Below the pieces are notes generated by a model. That model was not told the origin of the DNA. It ran no database searches and saw nothing but the letters and a program-made list of their open reading frames with translations. From contig DASVBS010000031.1 in assembly GCA_036375715.1 (NCBI GenBank), positions 62,001-126,000 of the forward strand: DNA of 64,000 bases, given 5' to 3'. Positions 29,494-37,223 of the stretch are shown piece after piece. Position 1 is the stretch's first letter. Each line of letters begins with the position of its first letter. The position numbers were made by a program, and so were the translations under genes. Source of the DNA: Longimicrobiaceae bacterium. Lineage in GTDB: Bacteria > Gemmatimonadota > Gemmatimonadetes > Longimicrobiales > Longimicrobiaceae.

Positions 29494-29988
29494 CTACGAG
29501 CGGTGCTTCTCCTTCTCCTCGCGCAGGCGATCCACCTCCTCCGGCTTCCACTCCCGCAGCCCGTCTATCTCGGCCTGGATCTCCGGATAGGGCGACGCTT
29601 CGCACTCGTGTCTGCGCTCGCGCGCGGCGAAGGCAACTCCGCGCGCCTCGTCGTAGCGCCCGGCGTCGAGATAGGCGTGGATCAGGGACTCGTAGAGCAG
29701 CGGGTGGGGATAGCGGCGGAGGAGCTCCTTGAGCCGGGGGATCGCCGCGATGCGCGACTCGGGCGTGGCCACGTCCAGTCGCATGAACTCCTGAAGGACC
29801 TCACCGCGAGTGCGCAGCAGCTCGGCGAGGTCGACCGGGTAGGTCGTGCTGTCGTACTCGCCGAGCGAGCGGAGCCGGACTTCCTCGCGACGCACAGCGC
29901 TGTTTACCAAGGAGCCACGAGGAGGAAGATCGTTCCCCTCGGGTTCAGCGCCTGACATCTGCTCGCGCACCCAGCGGCGCAGGGACAT
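29494..29988 (-). CDS. small helical protein of unknown function
   Basis: The 164-residue product has no signal peptide or membrane segment. The middle (PRLKELLRRYPHPLLYESLIHAY, then LDAGRYDEARGVAFAARE) looks like one or two tetratricopeptide-like helix pairs, and the C-terminus is highly charged (KPEEVDRLREEKEKHRS), likely a free helix. I do not recognise the family. ATG at 29988 is preferred to 30078, which would start in a Gly/His-rich segment overlapping a region without coding character. It lies 46 bp upstream of the PAS/HD-GYP gene on the same strand, so co-expression is likely. Confidence 0.65.
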   Translation of the reverse strand: MSLRRWVREQMSGAEPEGNDLPPRGSLVNSAVRREEVRLRSLGEYDSTTYPVDLAELLRTRGEVLQEFMRLDVATPESRIAAIPRLKELLRRYPHPLLYESLIHAYLDAGRYDEARGVAFAARERRHECEASPYPEIQAEIDGLREWKPEEVDRLREEKEKHRS

Positions 29989-30108
29989 GCTTAAAACGGT
30001 GAGTGTGACGGTGGAAGGGCGAAATCGCGGCGCTGCAAAGTGCAGGTCTCGTTCCACCCTTCCACCGTGGTGCCCCATGCCTCCGGGGCCTCGGCACCCC
30101 TCGCCGAA

Positions 30109-31713
30109 CTAGCTCATTTCGACCTGGTGCACCTCGAGCACTTCGGGCAGCGCGGCGAGCCGCTGCACCACGTCGCCGTTGAGGGCCGAGTCGACGGAGA
30201 TGGCGGCGAGTGCCTCCCCGCCCATCTGCAGCCGCGCCTGGTGGTACTCGGCGATGTTCACCCCCTGTTCGCCGAGCAGGGTACCGACCCGGCCAATCAC
30301 GCCCGGGACGTCGCGGTTGCGCAGCACGACCAGGGTTCCCCGGGGCGCCACGTCGACGCGGAAGGCGCCAATCCGGGTGATGCGCCCGTGCGATTCACCG
30401 AAGAGCGCGCCGGCCACCCGGATGCCACGGTTTCCGCTCTCCATGCGCAGCTCGATCTCCTCGCCGAGCTCGGAGGTCGTTCCGGCGTGTGTCCAGGCGG
30501 TCTCGATGTTCCGCTCCGCCGCCACGTACTGGGCGTTGACGAGGTTGATCGCCCGACGCTCCACCACGTCCCGCAGGGCACCCTGCAGGGCGCCGAGCAG
30601 CAGCGGGCGCGGTGCCTCTTCCCGCGGTCCGGAATACCGGAGCTCGATGGCGCTGATCCCGCCCGGCAGCAGCGCCCGTCCGAGCCGCGCCAGCCGGTCG
30701 GCCAGCTCGATCAGGGGACGAAGCTCCGACACCCCGGCGCCCCCCACTCCCGCCGCGTTCAGCGCGCCGCTGAGGTCGCCGGTGATCAGGGCGTCGCGTA
30801 CCGCCGCGCACGCCTCCAGGGCGACGCTCCGCTGCGCCTCGGCGGTGGAGGCGCCCAGGTGCGGCGTCAGCAGCACGTTCGGGAGAGAACGAAGCGGATG
30901 ATCCGGCGCCAGCGGCTCGCGCGCGTACACGTCCAGCCCCGCTCCGGCGATGCGCCCATCCCGCAGGGCCTCCACCAGCGCCTCCTCTTCGATGATGCCG
31001 CCTCGCGCGAGGTTGAGCACCACGGCGTCGCGCTTGAGCCGGGCAAGCTCGCTCGCGCCGATCATCCCCCGGGTCTCGGCGGTCAGGGGTGTGTGCACGG
31101 TGAGCACATCGGCGGCGTCGAGCACGTCGTGGAGCGTCTCCGCGCGCTCCACTCCCACCTCCTCGAAGCGACTACGAGCCACGTAGGGGTCGTAAGCGAT
31201 CACCCGCATGCCGAAGGCCCGTGCGCGGCGGCTCACCTCCCCACCGATGCGACCCAGGCCGACTACTCCGAGGGTGCGCCCACGCAGCTCCACCCCCCCG
31301 AGCCGCGAGCGTGGCCACTCGCCCTGGCGCATCAGCCGATCGGCAATGTGCACGTGGCGAAAGAGGGAGACGAGCATGCCGAAGAAGAGCTCCGCCACCG
31401 CGACGACGTTGCCGCCCGGAGCATTGATGACCGCCACGCCGAGCTCCGTGGCGCGCTCGAGATCGACGTTGTCCACCCCGACCCCGGCGCGCCCGATCAC
31501 CTTGAGGCGGGTGCCGCGGTCGAGCAGCTCCCGGGTGATGCGAGTGGCGCTGCGCCCGATCAGGGCGTCGTATTCCGGAATCTCCTCCAGCAGCTGCTCG
31601 GGGGGCAGGGTGGGCCTCTCCACTACCTCGATCGATGGTTCCGAGCGCAGGATGGCGATCCCCTCGGGATCCACCTCGTCGGTCACCATCACCTTGAACC
31701 GTTGCTCCGTCAT
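30109..31713 (-). CDS. serA: D-3-phosphoglycerate dehydrogenase
   Basis: The 534-residue protein is the long, type I SerA: substrate and NAD-binding domains (LGVVGLGRIGGEVSRRARAFG, catalytic Arg in NLARGGIIEEE, Glu in GLDVYAREPL, His in LLTPHLGAST), an intervening domain (about residues 320-450), and a C-terminal ACT domain (about 455-534, VPGVIGRVGTLLGEQGVNIAEY) expected to bind serine. It carries out the first step of serine synthesis. Its ATG overlaps the stop of the aminotransferase gene by 4 bp (31710-31713), so translation is coupled with the second-step enzyme. It is the last gene of this unit. Confidence 0.96.
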   Translation of the reverse strand: MTEQRFKVMVTDEVDPEGIAILRSEPSIEVVERPTLPPEQLLEEIPEYDALIGRSATRITRELLDRGTRLKVIGRAGVGVDNVDLERATELGVAVINAPGGNVVAVAELFFGMLVSLFRHVHIADRLMRQGEWPRSRLGGVELRGRTLGVVGLGRIGGEVSRRARAFGMRVIAYDPYVARSRFEEVGVERAETLHDVLDAADVLTVHTPLTAETRGMIGASELARLKRDAVVLNLARGGIIEEEALVEALRDGRIAGAGLDVYAREPLAPDHPLRSLPNVLLTPHLGASTAEAQRSVALEACAAVRDALITGDLSGALNAAGVGGAGVSELRPLIELADRLARLGRALLPGGISAIELRYSGPREEAPRPLLLGALQGALRDVVERRAINLVNAQYVAAERNIETAWTHAGTTSELGEEIELRMESGNRGIRVAGALFGESHGRITRIGAFRVDVAPRGTLVVLRNRDVPGVIGRVGTLLGEQGVNIAEYHQARLQMGGEALAAISVDSALNGDVVQRLAALPEVLEVHQVEMS

Positions 31714-32810
31714 TGCGCGAGCACCTCCTCGAGCTCGGCGAGGAGACGCTCGAGCTCCGCTACCGTGTGATCACCCATATGTCCAATTCGTATCGTCGTT
31801 TCCTTCAGCTTGCCGTAACCCGCGCCGATGGTGTACCCGCGCTGCTTCAGCCGGGACACGATCGGTGCGCCCACCAGCTCCTCCGGGAGCACGTAGGCCG
31901 TCACGGTGGGGGAGCGCGCCCCCTCCGGCGCGAGCACCGACATTCCCCAACGAGCGCCGGCATCCGCCGCCCAGTTCCAGGCCAGGCGGGCCATCGACCA
32001 GTGCCGTTGAGCGCGGGCTTCGACTCCCTCGTTGTCGATGTAGCGGAGCTGCTCGACCAGGGCGTAGAGGAGGTTCACCGCCGGTGTGTTCGGCGTCTGG
32101 TGCTTGCTCCAGTACCGGTCGAACTCGAGCAAGTCGAAGTATTGACCCCGGCCCGGGAGCGTGGCGGCGCGCGCGAGCATGCGCTCGCTGGCGCAGCCGA
32201 AGGCGAGACCCGGAGGAAGGGCCATCGCTTTCTGCGATCCGGTCAGCAGCCAGTCGAGCTTCCAGGCGTCCGCCTCTACCAGGCCGCCGCCCACGCTGGT
32301 GACCCCGTCCACGAGCAGCAGGATCTCCTCGCCGGTGGTGCGCTCGGCGGCGCGAACCGCCTCCGCGATCTCCTTCAGCGGGTTCAGCACGCCCGTCGAC
32401 GTCTCGGAGTGGACCACGGTGACCGCGTCGAAGCCGCCGCGGCGAAGCCTGCGCTCCACCTCCTGGGGATCGTGCGCCTCCCCCCAGGGCACTTCGTAGC
32501 TCTCCACTTCCTTGCCGCAGTCGGTGACGAGGTCGCGGAAGCGGGTGCTGAACGCGCCGTTGACCAGCGAGAGCGCGCGCCGGCGCACGCCGTTGCGCAC
32601 CCCCGCTTCCATCAGACCCGTGGCTGAGGAGGAGGAGACGTAGACGGGACGCTCGGTTGCGAAGAGGCGCCGCAGGCGCGGATCGGCCTCCCGCAGCAGA
32701 TCGGAAAGATCCTGGCCGCGATGTCCGATCACCGGTCGATTCATCGCGGCCAGGATTTCCGGTCGTACCTCGGTGGGGCCGGGCAGGAAGAAACGCCCGA
32801 AAACAGACAT
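31710..32810 (-). CDS. class V aminotransferase, AGAT-type, likely phosphoserine aminotransferase
   Basis: The 366-residue PLP enzyme belongs to the alanine-glyoxylate/serine-pyruvate aminotransferase group: LPGPTEVRPEILAAM, RPVIGHRG, ETSTGVLNPLKEI, LLVDGVTSVGG with the PLP-ring Asp, and TGSQKAMALPPGLAF with the Schiff-base Lys. Family members of this sort serve as phosphoserine aminotransferase in several bacteria that lack classical SerC. The 4-bp overlap with serA and the presence of serB upstream argue strongly for that role here, but alanine-glyoxylate or serine-glyoxylate activity is possible. The start lies just downstream of the AT-rich palindrome at 32850-32926; no strong ribosome site is visible. 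Confidence 0.88.
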   Translation of the reverse strand: MSVFGRFFLPGPTEVRPEILAAMNRPVIGHRGQDLSDLLREADPRLRRLFATERPVYVSSSSATGLMEAGVRNGVRRRALSLVNGAFSTRFRDLVTDCGKEVESYEVPWGEAHDPQEVERRLRRGGFDAVTVVHSETSTGVLNPLKEIAEAVRAAERTTGEEILLLVDGVTSVGGGLVEADAWKLDWLLTGSQKAMALPPGLAFGCASERMLARAATLPGRGQYFDLLEFDRYWSKHQTPNTPAVNLLYALVEQLRYIDNEGVEARAQRHWSMARLAWNWAADAGARWGMSVLAPEGARSPTVTAYVLPEELVGAPIVSRLKQRGYTIGAGYGKLKETTIRIGHMGDHTVAELERLLAELEEVLAQ

Positions 32811-32849
32811 GATAAGTCAGCTAAGCAAAGGACGCTGTGATTTCGAAAT

Positions 32850-32926
32850 AATTTTGAATTTTTTACTTTGAATTTCGAATCAAGCGCATTCCCGAATTCA
32901 AAATTCAAAATTCATAATCCAAAATT
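32850..32926. repeat. AT-rich inverted-arm repeat, TTTTGAATTT family
   Basis: Arms 32850-32880 and 32896-32926 match in inverted orientation at about 25 of 31 positions, around a 15-bp GC-richer loop. The arms are built from degenerate AATTTTGAA units. In this GC-rich chromosome the tract is a sharp AT island. It sits between the serB terminator and the start of the aminotransferase gene, so it lies within that gene's promoter region. Confidence 0.75.
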
Positions 32927-32950
32927 GCGAAGCGCGTGGTCGCGCTTCGC
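32927..32950 (-). terminator. terminator downstream of serB
   Basis: GCGAAGCGCG (32927-32936) and CGCGCTTCGC (32941-32950) form a perfect 10-bp stem with a TGGT loop. On the minus strand it is followed directly by AATTTT. It lies 8 bp after the serB stop, so the kinase-aspC-serB transcript should end here. Confidence 0.8.
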
Positions 32951-32958
32951 CGGACAAT

Positions 32959-33726
32959 TTAGTCCCCGCGGCTCGCTTCGCTAGCGGCCGCCAGCAGCGC
33001 GTCGCCGCGGGCGAGCAGGGTCTCCCAGGGTGTGCCGCGCAGCCGACCGCGATCGATGGGAGAGGACGCCAGCGAAAGGACTGGCGCGAGGGATGGGGCG
33101 GTGAGGACGACGTCGGCTCCCGCCGCCACCAGGGGGCGGTGCGCGACCCCCATGAAGGCGGCGAAGCAGTCCACCACGGGGCGGGTTTCGAGGTCGGTGG
33201 AGCCGTCGCCCACCATGAGGATTGGACGCGGGAGGCGCCAGGCCGCGATCACGTCCGGCTTCCCACCGCTGCGCGCCAGCGGCGAGTCGCGCTCATAGTC
33301 GAGATAACGGCCCTCGCCGTCGAAATCGATCCCCACGGCCGCGACGTGCTCCCGGGCGAGCCCCAGCTCCGCGGCCAGGGCTTCCACCGGGGGGCGCAGC
33401 CCGCCCGAGACGATCCGCACCTCCTTGCCCAGCCAGCGCAGCGCGGCGACGGTCTCCCGGGCGTCCTCGACCAGCGATTTCCGGTAGATGCCGGAGATCC
33501 GCTCGAGCTCTTCCCGGGTCGGGTCGATGAGAGCGAGGCGCCTGCCGTACACCTCCTCGAGCGCCATCGCCCCTTCCATCGCCAGATCGGTCATCCGGCG
33601 GACCTCATCGATCCGATCGCCCGCCAGCTCGTCGATCCCCTCGACGGAGACCAGAGTCGAATCGCAGTCGAAGACGACGGAGGCGAAGCCGCGCCGTGGC
33701 CTCGCCTCCTCCGCCGTGGTCGTCAC
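32959..33726 (-). CDS. serB: phosphoserine phosphatase-like HAD hydrolase
   Basis: The 255-residue HAD-superfamily phosphatase shows motif I VVFDCDSTLVSVEGID (DxDST, nucleophile Asp), a cap region rich in charged helices (GAMALEEVYGRRLALIDPTRE), motif II RIVSGGLRPPVEAL, the motif III Lys in RSGGKPDVI, and motif IV MVGDGSTDLE. This pattern is that of phosphoserine phosphatase, the last step of serine synthesis. Its start overlaps the stop of the upstream aminotransferase gene by 4 bp. With serA and the AGAT-type aminotransferase just downstream, the whole serine pathway is present, though a terminator separates it from the other two genes. Confidence 0.88.
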   Translation of the reverse strand: MTTTAEEARPRRGFASVVFDCDSTLVSVEGIDELAGDRIDEVRRMTDLAMEGAMALEEVYGRRLALIDPTREELERISGIYRKSLVEDARETVAALRWLGKEVRIVSGGLRPPVEALAAELGLAREHVAAVGIDFDGEGRYLDYERDSPLARSGGKPDVIAAWRLPRPILMVGDGSTDLETRPVVDCFAAFMGVAHRPLVAAGADVVLTAPSLAPVLSLASSPIDRGRLRGTPWETLLARGDALLAAASEASRGD

Positions 33727-34907
33727 AGCGCCTTCTCGAGGCGGTTCACCGCGTCGCGCAGCGTGTCCTCGGAGTAGGCGAAGGACATCCGGAAGTAGCG
33801 ATCGTCGCCGAAGGCGATTCCCGGGACCACCCCGACGCCGTACTCGTTCAGCAACCGCTCGCAGAACTGCACCGATCCCTCACCCGGTCGGGCGAAGCGC
33901 TCGCCGCTGACCCAGAAGTAGAAGGCGCCGTCCGGCTCGAGCACCGAGACGCCGGGCAGTCGGGTGGCAAACAGGTCGAGGACGAGGTCACGGCGCGACT
34001 GGAAGGCGGCCCGCATCTGTTCCACCGCCTGGTCGACCTCGGCGCCGGCCTCGTACGCGGCCAGGGCGGCGTACTGCGCCGGGGTCGAAGCGTTGGAGGT
34101 GGTCTGGCTCTGCAGGGCGCTCAACTTCTCCGCCACCTCGGGGGAAGTGTAGGAGAACCCGATGCGCCATCCGGTCATGGCGAAAGCCTTCGAGGTGCCG
34201 TCGAGCAGGATAGCCTTCTCGGTGAGCTCGGCGGGAAGGTCGAAGATGCCCGGTGCGATCGCGCCCTTGAAGTAGATTCGGCGGTAGATCTCGTCGGAGA
34301 TGATCCACACGTCGCGCTCCCGCGCCCACTCCGCGATCGCACGAAGCTCCTCGAGCGTGTAGGTCGCGCCCGTGGGATTACAGGGAGAATTGAGCAGGAT
34401 TGCCCGGGTCGAGGGGCCGGCGGCCGCTTCCAGGCGAGCCGGGTCGACCTTGTAGTCGTTCTCCGGGTCGCCGTCCACGATGACCGGCTCGGCGCGGGCG
34501 AGCTGCACCAGCTCCGGATAGGAGGTCCAGTACGGCTTCGGGATCAGGACGGAGTCCCCTGGCCCGAAGAGCGAGAAGAGCACGTTGAACAGCGCTTGCT
34601 TGACGCCGGCGCTGACCACCACGCCGCGGGGGTCGAACCTGGCGCCCGAGGCCGCGAACCGTTCGATGTCTCGGGCGATGGCGGCCCGTAGCACGGGGAT
34701 CCCGGGCGCGGGCGTGTATCGCGTCTGCCCTTCGCGGATCGCCTTCACCCCCGCTTCGGCGATGATCGAGGGGGTGTTGAAGTCGGGTTCACCGGCGCAG
34801 AGGTTCAGCACGTCCCGGCCCTCCGCGATGAGCTGCTTCACACGCGAGGAGACCGCGATGGTCGCGGACGGCTGCAACGCGGCGATATTGGACGAGAACT
34901 GCGTCAT
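33723..34907 (-). CDS. class I PLP aminotransferase, aspartate aminotransferase-like
   Basis: The 394-residue protein is a type Ib aspartate aminotransferase. It has LCAGEPDFNTPSIIAEAG, RYTPAPGIPVLRAAIA, NSPCNPTGATY with the conserved Asn, WIISDEIYRRIYF with the Asp-x-x-Tyr pair, LDGTSKAFAMTGWRIGF with the PLP Lys, and YFRMSFAYSED with the Arg that binds the alpha-carboxylate. It interconverts aspartate and oxaloacetate using glutamate/2-oxoglutarate. Both ends overlap neighbours by 4 bp: the sensor kinase upstream and serB downstream. That places amino-nitrogen metabolism in one coupled transcript with a kinase. Confidence 0.93.
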   Translation of the reverse strand: MTQFSSNIAALQPSATIAVSSRVKQLIAEGRDVLNLCAGEPDFNTPSIIAEAGVKAIREGQTRYTPAPGIPVLRAAIARDIERFAASGARFDPRGVVVSAGVKQALFNVLFSLFGPGDSVLIPKPYWTSYPELVQLARAEPVIVDGDPENDYKVDPARLEAAAGPSTRAILLNSPCNPTGATYTLEELRAIAEWARERDVWIISDEIYRRIYFKGAIAPGIFDLPAELTEKAILLDGTSKAFAMTGWRIGFSYTSPEVAEKLSALQSQTTSNASTPAQYAALAAYEAGAEVDQAVEQMRAAFQSRRDLVLDLFATRLPGVSVLEPDGAFYFWVSGERFARPGEGSVQFCERLLNEYGVGVVPGIAFGDDRYFRMSFAYSEDTLRDAVNRLEKAL

Positions 34908-36277
34908 GAGTCTCCACCTGGAGCGGTTGTTTCAAAGCTCCGCGCCCCCTCCATGGCAGGCATGGCAGGCACGGCCAACGTGAACACGGAACCCTCGCCC
35001 GGCACGGAACGAAGGCGGATCTCTCCCCCGAGGCGATGGGCGAGGCCTTGGGAGAGGGCGAGGCCGAGCCCGGTGCCACCAAAGCGACGGGTGGCGGAGC
35101 CGTCCACCTGTCGGAACTCGTCGAAGATCGTCGCCTGATCCTCAGACGCGATCCCGATGCCGGTATCCTCCACCCTCCACAACACGAAGCCCGGCGGGTG
35201 GCGTGTTATCCCGTCCGGCTCCTCGACCTCCACGCGCAGGCGGATCGATCCGCGCGGCGTGAACTTGACCGCGTTGGAGAGCAGGTTCTGCAGGATGCGC
35301 AGGACGATCCCCGGATCGGTGCGAACCGGAATGTGCGCGGCGGTGCTCTCGATCGAAAGCTGCACCCCGGAGGCGGGCGGCCGCACGGCGGCCAGCGCCG
35401 CGCGTGCCAGGGCGTTCGCCTCGCAGAGCTCGAGCTCGACCGCGGTAGCGCCGCCTTTCAGGTGGCTCAGGTCGAGCAGGTCGTCGATGAGCGACATCAG
35501 GTTCTGCCCGGCCGCCTCGATCTTGGCGACCGCGTCCAGCGCTTCCTGGTGCAGCTCACCCGAGAGTCCCTCGCGCAGGAGATACGCATACCCCAGGATC
35601 GCCGTCAATGGGGTGCGCAGCTCGTGCGAGATGTTCGCCAGGAACTCGTTCTTCAGTCGGCGTGCCTCGGTGGCTTCGCGCCAGCGCGCCTCGAGGGCGA
35701 AGTTCTGCTCGCGAAGCTGCTCGTTGGCCCGCTCCAGGTCGTCGATGAGGTGCGCCTTCTCGGCCGTCGCGGCGAGCTGATCGGCGACCAGCCGCAGGAA
35801 GCTCCGGTCCGCCTCGTCGAAGTCGAGCGGCTCGGTAAAGTAGAAGGTGAGCGCCCCCATCGGCTTGGCCTGCGGCGAGAGCGGCACCGAGACCGAAGAG
35901 ATGAAGCCCAGCTCGCGTGCCGCCTCCCACCAATCCTCGAGCGCCGGATCCGCGAAGACCTCCGGTGCCTCCACCAGCTCGTTCTGCTGCACCGCGCGCC
36001 CGGTGGGACCGTTGCCCACTCGCACGCGCAGCGCGCTCAGATGGCCAGCGTACGCTTGCGGCCAGTTATAGGCGGCGACGACGCGAAGCAGTTCGGGGTC
36101 ACGATCGCGCAGAAATACGCACCCGAATGCCGCGCCGACGAGTGGTGCAACTCGGCCCAGCGCAAGGCGATAGACCTCTCCGGGCCGACGTGCGGTCAGG
36201 AAGGCGTGGGCAATGTCGCGGGCGGCTTGGAGCTCCCGTCCGGGCGTGTCGATAGGGAGGCAAGACCTAGGAGACAC
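34904..36277 (-). CDS. GAF-domain sensor histidine kinase
   Basis: The 457-residue soluble kinase has an N-terminal GAF domain (about residues 30-175: LVGAAFGCVFLRDRD, GNGPTGRAVQQNELVE, FISSVSVPLSPQAKPMGALTF-like), a coiled coil (ERANEQLREQNFALEARW), a HisKA domain with NISHELRTPLTAILGYAY (phospho-His), and an HATPase with NLLSNAVKFTPRG, VEDTGIGIA and FGGTGLGLALSQGLA. No membrane segment is present, so it senses an internal or soluble signal. The start is GTG at 36277; no other start upstream fits. It overlaps the aminotransferase gene by 4 bp and is divergent from HU. No response regulator is adjacent. Confidence 0.9.
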   Translation of the reverse strand: MSPRSCLPIDTPGRELQAARDIAHAFLTARRPGEVYRLALGRVAPLVGAAFGCVFLRDRDPELLRVVAAYNWPQAYAGHLSALRVRVGNGPTGRAVQQNELVEAPEVFADPALEDWWEAARELGFISSVSVPLSPQAKPMGALTFYFTEPLDFDEADRSFLRLVADQLAATAEKAHLIDDLERANEQLREQNFALEARWREATEARRLKNEFLANISHELRTPLTAILGYAYLLREGLSGELHQEALDAVAKIEAAGQNLMSLIDDLLDLSHLKGGATAVELELCEANALARAALAAVRPPASGVQLSIESTAAHIPVRTDPGIVLRILQNLLSNAVKFTPRGSIRLRVEVEEPDGITRHPPGFVLWRVEDTGIGIASEDQATIFDEFRQVDGSATRRFGGTGLGLALSQGLAHRLGGEIRLRSVPGEGSVFTLAVPAMPAMEGARSFETTAPGGDS

Positions 36278-36302
36278 CTTGGGTTTCTGGCCGAATTCTC
36301 TC

Positions 36303-36331
36303 TTGACGGACTCGCACGCCCGTTCTACTGT
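36303..36331 (+). promoter_or_regulatory. sigma-70-type promoter of the HU gene
   Basis: TTGACG (36303-36308), 17 bp, then TACTGT (36326-36331). The HU start lies about 60 bp downstream with CAGGAG (36385-36390) as ribosome site. Confidence 0.65.
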
Positions 36332-36396
36332 TTGTGGCAGACGGCGTCTGCCGTTGTGTTTCCTGTAGTTCCCCCACCTTCACACAGGAGCCCGCG

Positions 36397-36681
36397 GTGA
36401 ACAAATCGGAACTCACTCAGAAGCTGGCCGAGCGGACGGATCTTAGCAAGGCCGAGGCACAGAAGGCTGTGGACGCCATCTTTAGTGCCAACGGCGGGAT
36501 TATCGCTGAGGCGCTCAAGGCCGGCGACAAGGTGCAGATCACCGGTTTCGGGAGCTTTGAAACCCGCAAGCGCGAGGCTCGGACGGGGCGGAACCCCCGC
36601 ACGGGGAAGGAGATCAAGATCGGCGCCTCCACCAGCGCGGCTTTCCGTGCCGGTAAGGGGCTGAAGGACGCGATCAGCTGA
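36397..36681 (+). CDS. HU-family nucleoid DNA-binding protein
   Basis: The 94-residue protein is a typical HU/IHF member: NKSELTQKLAERTDLSKAE for the helical dimer body, DKVQITGFGSFETRKREAR leading into the DNA-binding arm, and RTGRNPRTGKEIKIGAST at the arm tip, with the usual RNPRTG. It binds and bends DNA as a dimer. The start is GTG at 36397, six bases after CAGGAG; a reading from 36334 adds a Cys-rich segment inside the leader and is rejected. A strong promoter precedes it and a strong terminator follows it, so it is monocistronic. Which HU-like gene name applies cannot be decided. Confidence 0.95.
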   Translation: MNKSELTQKLAERTDLSKAEAQKAVDAIFSANGGIIAEALKAGDKVQITGFGSFETRKREARTGRNPRTGKEIKIGASTSAAFRAGKGLKDAIS

Positions 36682-36708
36682 GCCGATCGCCCCCAGTTCG
36701 AAATCCTG

Positions 36709-36740
36709 GAGCCACGACGGCAACGTCGTGGCTCTTTCTC
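36709..36740 (+). terminator. Rho-independent terminator of the HU gene
   Basis: GAGCCACGACG (36709-36719) pairs perfectly with CGTCGTGGCTC (36724-36734) over 11 bp with a GCAA tetraloop, followed by TTTCTC. Confidence 0.9.
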
Positions 36741-36757
36741 TATCCGGGAGCCGGCGC

Positions 36758-37219
36758 ATGTCGAGAAGAAGGGGTAGGCGCGCCGCAGCCATGCGAGGAT
36801 CGCTCCTGCCCACGCTCGACCTGCACGGTGAGACGGCGGAGAGCGCGCGGCGAATCACCATCCGCTGGCTCGAGGAGCAGCGATCCGAGGGCGAGCGAGT
36901 GGTCCTCGTCGTCACCGGCCGCGGGAAGCACTCGCTGGCGGGTCCCGTTCTGCGCGAGGAGATCGGCGCCCTGTTGCGGGAGCGGACGGGAGGGATGGTG
37001 ATGCGGTTCGAAGAGGAGGCAGGCGGCGGCGCCTTCCGGGTCGAGCTGCGCGCCTCCACTACCGTTCCACCGCGAGCGCCGCCCCCGGTGCCGCAGGCGA
37101 GCCCCGAGCTGCGCAGGCAGGCAGAGGAGGCGCTCGCGGAGCTGGGCGTCGCGCCGACGCCCGAACTTCTCGCCGCCGAGATCCGTCGGCTCCGGGAAGA
37201 GCGCAAACGTCGCTCGTGA
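36758..37219 (+). CDS. Smr-domain protein
   Basis: The 153-residue protein has an N-terminal basic segment (MSRRRGRRAA) and an Smr (small MutS-related) domain: LPTLDLHGETAESARRITI with the conserved DLHG, and LVVTGRGKHSLAGPVLREEI with the TGRGxHS motif. FRVELRAS closes the domain. The C-terminal 50 residues are a Pro-rich linker and a charged helix (LLAAEIRRLREERKRRS). Smr domains are nucleases acting on RNA or branched DNA; free-standing ones are poorly defined. GGGAG 8 bp before the ATG at 36758 and the preceding terminator support this start over the GTG at 36728, which lies in the terminator stem. It is convergent with the helicase-like gene, 4 bp apart. Confidence 0.88.
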   Translation: MSRRRGRRAAAMRGSLLPTLDLHGETAESARRITIRWLEEQRSEGERVVLVVTGRGKHSLAGPVLREEIGALLRERTGGMVMRFEEEAGGGAFRVELRASTTVPPRAPPPVPQASPELRRQAEEALAELGVAPTPELLAAEIRRLREERKRRS

Positions 37220-37223
37220 TCCG

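Noticed and set aside
30040-31770. 576-codon plus-strand frame across serA
   Set aside because: Antisense to serA, which has all catalytic residues.
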